A stretch of 64,000 nucleotides of DNA from contig JAUQXA010000024.1 of assembly GCA_030834895.1 (NCBI GenBank), positions 434,001 through 498,000 on the forward strand. The letters run 5' to 3'. The first letter of the stretch is position 1. Each line of letters starts with the position of its first letter. The notes under the pieces are model-generated. The model was not told the DNA's origin. It was given only the letters and a program-made list of their open reading frames with translations, and made no database searches. Source of the stretch: Anaerolineales bacterium (lineage in GTDB: Bacteria; Chloroflexota; Anaerolineae; Anaerolineales; Villigracilaceae). Made by a program: the position numbers and the translations under genes. Below are positions 58,586-64,000 of the stretch, in pieces.

Positions 58586-60487
58586 TTACAGGCTTTCAAG
58601 GTTATTGCGAACGATCTTGATATTCGGGTGGTCAGGCGGCAGGAACTTCTCGAAGATTTTCAGGGCGCGCTCAAAGGCGGCTTTCGCCCCGGCATGGTCG
58701 CCCAAGTCGCTTAGCACGTTCCCCAAGTTGTTGATGTCTGTGGCAACCTTCGGATGGTCGGGACCGAAGGTTGCTTCGTCGATCTTCAGGGCGCGCTCGA
58801 AGGCGGCTTTTGCTCCGGCATGGTCGCCCAAGGCTTGCAGCACATTACCCAGGTTGTTGATGCGGATGGCGACCCTCGGATGATCTGGACCGAAGACGGC
58901 TTCGTCGATTTTCAGGGCGCGCTCAAAGGCGGCTTTCGCGCCGACATAGTCGCCCAAGTCTTGCAGTACATTACCCAGGTTGTTGATGCGGATGGCAACC
59001 TTCGGATGACCCGGACCGAAGGCGGCTTCGTCGATTCTCAGGGCGCGCTCGTAGGCGGCTTTTGCTCTGGCATGGTCTCCCAAGTCTTGCAACACCATGC
59101 CCAGGTTGTTGACGAGTGTAGCCACATTCGGATGATCTTCGCCAAGGGCTTTCTCGAAGATTCTCAAGGCGCGCTCGTAGGCGGCTCTCGCCCCGGCGAA
59201 GTCTGCCAGAACTTTGATGTGATACCCAAGTTCATTCCACAAAGTACCCGCAGGCTCTAAAGCTGCCATCTCGGCATATTCGGCAACCGCTCGCGCGTGT
59301 AACAGGAGGGGAGCAAACAGAGAATAATCCCCCGTTTGACCTTCTGTGCGGTTTGTACTTTTTACCAATTCTCCAAAGGCTTCACTGAACGGTTTCAAGT
59401 GGGTATGTTCTGTGTCCAATCGGCGGGCGAATTGCGCCAGCAGGGGGTGAATGGAAGGTCCTGACTTGAGCAAGCCCAAGTCAGTCAACGTACTCAAGCA
59501 TTCGTCGCAGGGTTCTTTATTATCGCCCAGCGCCGTCTCCAAAACCTCGTAAGGGATGAGGGTGTTGGGAGCGCAATATCCCAGCCTGATGAACAATTGT
59601 TGCGTGGTCGGGTCTTGCACCTCTTCCCACGAACGGGCAAAGGTCTGCAACAGGCTGAGGTCGTGCCCGGTCAGGCTCTTTTGTTCGGCTTTCCAATTCT
59701 GCATCGAGCGGTGTTCGAGCGCCTGCCCCAATTGCGCCAGATACGCAGTGGTCGTCAAGCGCGGCTGTTTTTCGAGGTAGCGTCCCGCCAGTTCCAACGC
59801 CAGCGGCAGGTAGCCAAGGTGTTTGGCGAGTTTTTCGAGTTCGTCGTCGCTCTCGCGCTCCTTTGGGATGTAGTTGCGCAGGAAGGCGAGACTCTCATCC
59901 GGGCTGAACTCATCCAGCGGGACGCGACTCAACCCCAAAGCGGGGGACCAATCCGCGCGGCGGGAGGTGATCAACAGCCGCAGGTTGGAGTGTCCCAAAT
60001 TCGAGAACACGTCATTGGCGGCTTCGACCTCCTCGAAGTTATCGAGGATTAACAGGCGCGGCCCGTTTTGCTTCCATTCGTTGAGGGTCACTGCCACTTG
60101 TTCAGGCTGCGTGGGCGGATAATTCGGGAATCCCATCTTCGAGCCGCACAAGGCAACCTGCGACTCGAGCGTGCCTGCCTCGCGCATGTCCAGCCAGTGC
60201 ACACCCTGAAAGCGATAGCCGTATTGATAGGCGAATTCCACCGCGAGTTGGGTCTTGCCGAGTCCACCCATGCCTGTCACTGCCTGGTTGACCACTGCCG
60301 ACCTCGCCCCCGGCTTTTCTTCCGGCAGGGGAGGGGGGAGCAATGCCTTTTCCAGTTTTTCCAAGTCCGCGATGCGCCCGGTGAAAAAAGCGTTTCGCGG
60401 AAAAGGCAGGTAGGAACCGAATGGTAGGTCATGAGATATCGATGGGGTGGGGGAGTGTTTTTTGTCGAGGGTCTGGACGCCGCCCAA
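58586..60487 (-). CDS. NB-ARC ATPase with kinesin-light-chain-type TPR (C-terminal part of a TIR-STAND protein)
   Basis: 633 residues if started at TTG 60487. Residues about 20-40 (SYLPFPRNAFFTGRIADLEK) begin the NB-ARC module. Walker A is GMGGLGKTQL (72-81), Walker B RLLILDNFEEV (about 136), then LRLLITSRRADW and GYLPLALELAGRYL, as in STAND ATPases. Residues about 405-633 are five 42-residue TPR units. The natural N-terminus is almost certainly the TIR domain encoded in a different frame just upstream: HSPTPSISHDLPFGSY follows on directly from the TIR reading frame. TIR-STAND proteins act in antiphage defence, where TIR usually degrades NAD after ligand sensing; that function is inferred here. 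Confidence 0.9.
   Translation of the reverse strand: MGGVQTLDKKHSPTPSISHDLPFGSYLPFPRNAFFTGRIADLEKLEKALLPPPLPEEKPGARSAVVNQAVTGMGGLGKTQLAVEFAYQYGYRFQGVHWLDMREAGTLESQVALCGSKMGFPNYPPTQPEQVAVTLNEWKQNGPRLLILDNFEEVEAANDVFSNLGHSNLRLLITSRRADWSPALGLSRVPLDEFSPDESLAFLRNYIPKERESDDELEKLAKHLGYLPLALELAGRYLEKQPRLTTTAYLAQLGQALEHRSMQNWKAEQKSLTGHDLSLLQTFARSWEEVQDPTTQQLFIRLGYCAPNTLIPYEVLETALGDNKEPCDECLSTLTDLGLLKSGPSIHPLLAQFARRLDTEHTHLKPFSEAFGELVKSTNRTEGQTGDYSLFAPLLLHARAVAEYAEMAALEPAGTLWNELGYHIKVLADFAGARAAYERALRIFEKALGEDHPNVATLVNNLGMVLQDLGDHARAKAAYERALRIDEAAFGPGHPKVAIRINNLGNVLQDLGDYVGAKAAFERALKIDEAVFGPDHPRVAIRINNLGNVLQALGDHAGAKAAFERALKIDEATFGPDHPKVATDINNLGNVLSDLGDHAGAKAAFERALKIFEKFLPPDHPNIKIVRNNLESL
58607..59236 (-). 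repeat. Five tandem 126-bp TPR-coding repeats
   Basis: GGCGCGCTCxxAGGCGGC recurs at 58664, 58790, 58916, 59042 and 59168, exactly 126 bases apart, and each unit encodes NNLGNVLxxLGDxAGAKAAF. Units 2-4 are nearly identical at DNA level, so copy number can change by recombination. Confidence 0.92.
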
Positions 60488-61065
60488 ACGGGTCCCATCC
60501 GTTGTGCAAGCGCATCGTACAGCTGTTGAAAGTCCGAGTCCTTCAGAATGTCAGGGCTCAGCGTGTTCATGTTCTTGATGACGGTCGTCAAGCGGTCGAT
60601 CTCATCGCGGAAATTGTCGTAATCGTTCAACTCCTCCGAAATGCCGGTGATGTGGGCAAGGTCGCTCAAGCCGCGCATCTTCTCGTTGAGTTCGGTTTTT
60701 TTCTGTTCCCAATATTTGAGATAGTCAATACGGTCGGTGGCTTCGTAGATTTTTGCGTCCGCAAGCACAATGGGGAATATGCGGTCGCTGAAATCCTTGT
60801 TCGCTGCAATCTCGACCAACTCGAACATGCAATTCTTAGAGCGCAGGTATTTGTCGCTGATGACGACGATGACGCAATATCCCTCGCCGATGCGCTTCAT
60901 GAAATCGCGGATCATACCCTTGTAGCCCAGATCGCGCTTGTCGCGGATGATCGTCACCCCGCGCCGCTGCAGGGACAGGTCCAATTGGTTGACAATGGCT
61001 TCACGCTCGTGAGTGTCCTCTCCCCACGCGTATGAGATAAAAACAGCCTTTTCGTAACCCGACAT
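60277..61065 (-). CDS. TIR domain (N-terminal part of a TIR-STAND protein, frameshifted)
   Basis: From ATG 61065 (GGAGGCGTTTTCA upstream) the frame encodes a TIR domain: KAVFISYAWGEDTHEREAIV, VTIIRDKRDLGYKGMIRDFM, CVIVVISDKYLRSKNCMFEL (Glu in FEL is the expected NADase residue) and IFPIVLADAKIYEATDRIDY. A helical linker ends DFQQLYDALAQRMG near 60490. Beyond that point the frame is nonsense-like (PSTKNTPPPHRYLMTYH), while the -1 frame carries the NB-ARC domain. Either a one-base indel (mutation or assembly error) or programmed frameshifting separates the two parts. Confidence 0.88.
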   Translation of the reverse strand: MSGYEKAVFISYAWGEDTHEREAIVNQLDLSLQRRGVTIIRDKRDLGYKGMIRDFMKRIGEGYCVIVVISDKYLRSKNCMFELVEIAANKDFSDRIFPIVLADAKIYEATDRIDYLKYWEQKKTELNEKMRGLSDLAHITGISEELNDYDNFRDEIDRLTTVIKNMNTLSPDILKDSDFQQLYDALAQRMGPVWAASRPSTKNTPPPHRYLMTYHSVPTCLFRETLFSPGASRTWKNWKRHCSPLPCRKKSRGRGRQWSTRQ

Positions 61066-61356
61066 TGAAAACGCCTCCACTTTGCACCTTTTTGGTGCCA
61101 TGGTCAATGATGCAGTTTATCTCTGAAGTGACTTTCCCAGTATAGAAGCAAAGGCGGGAATTTGCAAGAAATTGGGGCTTCCTCGATGGGGTAGGGGAGA
61201 GAGGAGAAAAGATGAAGGCAGAAGGAGGAAAGATGAAGGATGAAGTTGGCAGGCCCTATTTTCTTTCCCTGTATTTCATCCGTGGCGCCTCAATTCTTTG
61301 ACAGTGAAAATATCCCGGTAGGGGAGAATGGTCAATCACCTTGGCTCAGCTAAACC

Positions 61357-61385
61357 TTGACTTTATCTCTATCATTCGATATAAT
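61357..61385 (+). promoter_or_regulatory. Sigma-70 promoter of the recombinase gene
   Basis: TTGACT (61357-61362), 17 bases, TATAAT (61380-61385). The ATG at 61400 lies about 7 bases after the expected transcript start. The rest of the spacer 61066-61356 is purine-rich near 61200 and holds no gene. Confidence 0.75.
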
Positions 61386-61399
61386 TTATATTACATGGA

Positions 61400-62329
61400 A
61401 TGATAAATATGGAACTAAAAACCGAGATCAAACGCTTTCTGGATACTCTGGACCGTTCTCCACGCACCATTTTCACGTATAAAAATGCGCTGGAACAGTT
61501 CGTATATGCCATTGGTGAAAAAGATGTTGAGTTGAATACAGAAACGTACACCACGTTTCTCGCAACTTTGAAATCGAAGTCCCCTTCCACTCAGCGCGTT
61601 TACACTACTGCTGTGCGAAAGTTCTACGCGTTCTGCAAATCTGGGAACATGGCTGAACTCAGGGAAGCCACAGAACATTCCACACGCAAACAAGGCAAGC
61701 GCATCGTCAATTTCAACCGCGAGGCTGTGGAGAAAGTCATTGCCTATTGCGAGGCATTGAATATAGGCGCTTCGACTTCGCTCAGCGCGAACCTCGAAGC
61801 CTGGCGTGATCGCGCCTTTGTCCTTACCCTTGTGGATACCGGTTTACGGATATCCGAAGCATGCGCCCTTAAACGCAGCGATATTGATTGGATGGAAGGA
61901 CGCGCCATTATCATCGGGAAAGGCGATAAACAGGCGGTCATCCGCTTCTCGAATCGCTCCATTGAGGCTTTGAAGACTTACCTACACGCAAGGTCTGTTG
62001 TTGACCCAAATTCCCGTGTTCCGCTTGGTTCCCAGCCCCTTTTTGCCCGTCATGACATCCGCGCCAGCAAAAAAGTCCGCCCAATTACGGCTGGCGGCAT
62101 GTGGAAAGCCATCAAATCGCGCATCGAAGAGGCTGGTGTGGGACGAAATGAAGTCCGCATTCACGATTTTCGCCACTATTTTGTCACGATGACTTATCTG
62201 GCAAAAGGAAACCTGAAGTTATCGCAGGAACTCGCCAGGCATGAAAGCATTACCACCACCAATCGCTATGCTCATTTTGGCAGTGAAGCCGACAAAGCCT
62301 ACGATGAAATATTCAACAAGAGGAAATGA
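61400..62329 (+). CDS. Tyrosine recombinase (XerC/XerD-like)
   Basis: 309 residues. N-terminal SAM-like core-binding domain (FLDTLDRSPRTIFTYKNALE, STQRVYTTAVRKFYAFC). Catalytic domain with Arg in VDTGLRISEACAL, Lys region IIIGKGDKQAV, HxxR in IHDFRHYFVTM, His in LARHESITTTNRY and the nucleophile Tyr in NRYAHFGS. A 24-base palindromic repeat (61767-61790) is read in frame as ASTSLSAN between helices before the catalytic Arg. A later start (61409) is possible. It could be a housekeeping Xer or belong to an integrated element; no attachment site was found. Confidence 0.92.
   Translation: MINMELKTEIKRFLDTLDRSPRTIFTYKNALEQFVYAIGEKDVELNTETYTTFLATLKSKSPSTQRVYTTAVRKFYAFCKSGNMAELREATEHSTRKQGKRIVNFNREAVEKVIAYCEALNIGASTSLSANLEAWRDRAFVLTLVDTGLRISEACALKRSDIDWMEGRAIIIGKGDKQAVIRFSNRSIEALKTYLHARSVVDPNSRVPLGSQPLFARHDIRASKKVRPITAGGMWKAIKSRIEEAGVGRNEVRIHDFRHYFVTMTYLAKGNLKLSQELARHESITTTNRYAHFGSEADKAYDEIFNKRK
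61767..61790. repeat. Palindromic repeat family B inside the recombinase gene
   Basis: GCGCTTCGACTTCGCTCAGC followed by GCGA; same core as the intergenic copies. It keeps the reading frame. Confidence 0.75.
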
Positions 62330-62826
62330 TGCTCGAAATAACTTTCAAGCAATTCTACGAACTGAGCTACGAGGAAGATGCGTGGCATGAATTGTACGTC
62401 GTCAAAAACGGTCTCAACGAAGTCTTGTATGTCGGCATAACCAGTCAAAAAATTTGGGACCGCTGGTTTGGCTGGAATGGTCACATTTTCCTCAGTGGAG
62501 CCATTTTGGTGGGAAAAAGTTCGGTCGGGTGCAAAATCGTTGACCACCTGCCCGATTCCTGGAAATGGAAAGTCCAACTGTGGACTCTTGACGATTGCGT
62601 CGCATTTTGTAAAGATGAAATCAGTTCAACCAGGAAAAGCTACGATATCAAATACCTTGAGCCGTTTATGATTGAAAAACTCAGACCCGCGCTTAATGTC
62701 ACGTACAACCTGAACCCTGGCACTGACAATACGCCCCAAAACGAAAAGGAAAAAACGCGCGAAGCGGAATTGGACAGAATTTACAAGGAGGTCTTTGAGA
62801 AGAACTCAAAATGGAGAGAAAAATAA
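62326..62826 (+). CDS. GIY-YIG nuclease-like protein
   Basis: 166 residues. The GIY-YIG core is recognisable: HELYVVKNGLNEVLYVGIT with IWDRWFGWNG (catalytic Arg) and the Glu/Asn pair in FMIEKLRPALNVTYN. Start ATG 62326 overlaps the recombinase stop, so the two are co-translated. The C-terminus is a charged helix. The family contains homing endonucleases, repair and restriction nucleases; here the link to a recombinase suggests mobility or defence, but it is not proven. Confidence 0.8.
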   Translation: MMLEITFKQFYELSYEEDAWHELYVVKNGLNEVLYVGITSQKIWDRWFGWNGHIFLSGAILVGKSSVGCKIVDHLPDSWKWKVQLWTLDDCVAFCKDEISSTRKSYDIKYLEPFMIEKLRPALNVTYNLNPGTDNTPQNEKEKTREAELDRIYKEVFEKNSKWREK

Positions 62827-62843
62827 TCTCTAATTACCATTTA

Positions 62844-63764
62844 CTAATTACCAATCTCCTCCGCCTTCCTCTCCACATATTCCCGATACGCCTTCATCAA
62901 GCGTTTCGTCCAATCCCCCACCGCTTCGACAGGCTCAGCGCGGCGCCTCCCCTCCCCCACCGGACTTCCGTCAATCGAGACGATCGGCACGACTCCACGC
63001 GAGCTGGAAGTGAGAAATGCTTCGTCGAAATTCCCGTTTGCTTCTGGCGCGCGATACTCGATGGACATCCCCTCCCCTCTTGCAAGTCTCAGCACGGCGC
63101 GGCGTGTGACGCCAAGCAGGATTCCTTTTTGAGCGGTGATCAACGTTACGTCATTGCGAGCAGGGCGTTCTTGCCGTCGAAGCAATCTCCCTGCATGTTT
63201 GGAGATTGCTTCGGGCTTCGCCCTCGCAATGACATAGAAATTCGAGGTCATCCCCTCCAGAATTTTCCCGTCATGGGTTAGTAAAACCTCAAACACATCG
63301 CCTTTGACAAGTTTTCTTTGCTCGGCGCTTTGGGTGATGAAGTCCGTGCCCTTGATGCGTGGGTCACTGCGCGAGACGTTAGAGGTGATGACATGCACTC
63401 CATCGTAATACACGGATTCAGGCAGGGGTTCAAATGGCTGAATGCCAACATATATTGTCCCGTTGTCCTTTGTCAGAATCAATCGAATGCGTGACTCTTT
63501 TGGTAGGTTTGTTTTCGCCAATTCAGCAAGGCGGATTCGAAGCGTGGATTCATTCACCGATGGAACAAGTCCCAGCTCGAGGGCGGGGATATAGAGCCGT
63601 TGCAAGTGAGTGTGAAGTCCCAAAACTTTTGTCCCGCCCGATAATGTGCTGAATGTCGTATAAAACCCCATCGGCAACTCTCGCGTCATTTCGTCGAGAG
63701 ACTTTGCGTATGTAGCGTGGGGCAGATTCCCCGATTTGGTAATTTTGAAGGCAATCATGTTCAT
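62844..63764 (-). CDS. Class IV aminotransferase (branched-chain aminotransferase/ADC lyase-like) with in-frame repeats
   Basis: 306 residues. PLP fold-type IV: GFYTTFSTLSGGTKVLGLHT, LHTHLQRLYIPALELGL, IRLILTKDNGTIYVGIQPF, DFITQSAEQRKL (Lys region), LEGMTSNFYV and DEAFLTSSSRGVVPIVSIDG. The end KAYREYVERKAEEIGN is usual for the family. Two dispersed palindromes are inserted without breaking the frame: 63151-63233 adds about 27 residues after SNFYV, and 62921-62943 adds about 8 residues near SPVGEG. A TAGAAT lies 6 bases before the ATG with no ribosome site, so the message may be leaderless. The exact substrate is unknown. Confidence 0.88.
   Translation of the reverse strand: MNMIAFKITKSGNLPHATYAKSLDEMTRELPMGFYTTFSTLSGGTKVLGLHTHLQRLYIPALELGLVPSVNESTLRIRLAELAKTNLPKESRIRLILTKDNGTIYVGIQPFEPLPESVYYDGVHVITSNVSRSDPRIKGTDFITQSAEQRKLVKGDVFEVLLTHDGKILEGMTSNFYVIARAKPEAISKHAGRLLRRQERPARNDVTLITAQKGILLGVTRRAVLRLARGEGMSIEYRAPEANGNFDEAFLTSSSRGVVPIVSIDGSPVGEGRRRAEPVEAVGDWTKRLMKAYREYVERKAEEIGN
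62921..62943. repeat. Palindromic repeat family B inside the aminotransferase gene
   Basis: CCGCTTCGACAGGCTCAGCG then CGG, read on the minus strand as R-R-A-E-P-V-E-A. Confidence 0.8.
63151..63233. repeat. Palindromic repeat family A inside the aminotransferase gene
   Basis: GTCATTGCGAGCAGGGCG at the left, GCCCTCGCAATGAC at the right, GAAGCAATCTCC / GGAGATTGCTTC inside: a complete copy of the intergenic element, in an open coding frame. Confidence 0.92.
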
Positions 63765-63852
63765 GGTCTAATTCTAGCCTATTTCCTCGTTATTGAATTG
63801 CCAACTCGTTGAATCGCTGATTTGTTGACTCGCATGTATAATTCACCAATCA

Positions 63853-64000
63853 ATGAGAAAAAAAAACAAGTTACCAGGAAGTCACTGAATCCACAGCCAA
63901 AGACCTGCGGACGGTGGCAAAGAAGATTTCAGTCCAACAATTGTCACGTTTGTCCCTGCCCGAAGTGGAAGCAGTCGTGCAACTCATCTCGAAGATCATT
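63853..64000 (+). CDS. 5' end of an unidentified gene, frame shifted at an A9 tract
   Basis: An ATG at 63853 follows a TATAAT (63837-63842) by 10 bases. As written, the frame closes after 11 codons because of a run of nine A. With one A fewer it continues as MRKKTSYQEVTESTAKDLRT, then VAKKISVQQLSRLSLPEVEA, to the window end. That frame looks like a real protein, probably helical. The indel may be a sequence error, slippage or phase variation. No family recognised from this portion. Confidence 0.45.

Noticed and set aside
58607..59236. Regularly spaced repeats suggesting a CRISPR array
   Set aside because: The 126-base period is coding TPR sequence without variable spacers of CRISPR size.
61066..61356. 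Possible attachment site or toxin-antitoxin pair between TIR and recombinase genes
   Set aside because: No tRNA end, direct repeat or credible short gene pair could be found by eye; only a purine-rich tract and a promoter are visible.
1..64000. tRNA or rRNA genes
   Set aside because: No T-loop/anticodon arrangement or conserved rRNA sequence was recognised; a dedicated covariance-model scan could still find one.

Overview
The window looks like a chromosomal segment of a Chloroflexota bacterium, most likely class Anaerolineae. This is an inference from gene content and style: many lipoproteins with Thr/Pro-rich linkers, a cyclase-ATPase-TPR giant regulator, MetV-type methylenetetrahydrofolate reductase, a tungsten-type aldehyde oxidoreductase, an MttB-family methyltransferase, and several families of interspersed palindromic repeats. 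No rRNA, tRNA or CRISPR array was recognised.

Layout. 1-5.7 kb: type I restriction-modification operon hsdM (5' end outside the window)-hsdS-hsdR. 5.7-19.4 kb: an accessory island of small, mostly unrecognised genes (DUF559 nuclease-like, zinc-ribbon, membrane proteins, lipoproteins, a pentapeptide-repeat protein, a DUF116 protein, a TPR/propeller membrane protein). They are separated by repeats and by recurrent fragments that read like the extreme C-terminus of an HsdS subunit. 19.5-26.6 kb: radical SAM protein, methylglyoxal synthase, SpoU-type RNA methyltransferase, a 1311-residue cyclase/AAA/TPR regulator and two Lys-rich small proteins. 26.6-31.7 kb: one-carbon/aldehyde metabolism (MetV-MTHFR fusion, Lrp-type RAM domain, AOR, histidine kinase). 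31.7-37.2 kb: SH3-like lipoprotein, PucC-family transporter next to protoporphyrinogen oxidase, two small membrane proteins, a lipoprotein hydrolase. 37.2-40.4 kb: a putative 22-residue peptide gene with its own promoter and terminator, a SnoaL-like protein, a RIO kinase and an MttB-family protein.

40.5-54.9 kb is a peptide acquisition and breakdown locus: creatininase-family protein, S9 peptidase, divergent GntR regulator, cyanophycinase-family peptidase, and two oligopeptide ABC import sets. The first set has a binding protein and two permeases but no ATPase. The second has a permease-ATPase fusion plus a second ATPase, so the two sets probably share ATPases. 55-58.4 kb: a second SpoU methyltransferase, an esterase with a TPR-like head, a zinc alcohol dehydrogenase and a membrane protein. 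58.6-62.8 kb: a TIR / NB-ARC / TPR STAND protein (a defence-type architecture) split by a frameshift, then a tyrosine recombinase and a GIY-YIG protein. 62.8-64 kb: a class IV aminotransferase carrying in-frame palindromic repeats, and the start of one more gene.

The two most unusual signals are (1) HsdS-tail-like fragments at the junctions of the accessory genes, whose stop codon and Shine-Dalgarno often sit on the next start codon, and (2) palindromic repeats inserted in frame into protein-coding genes.
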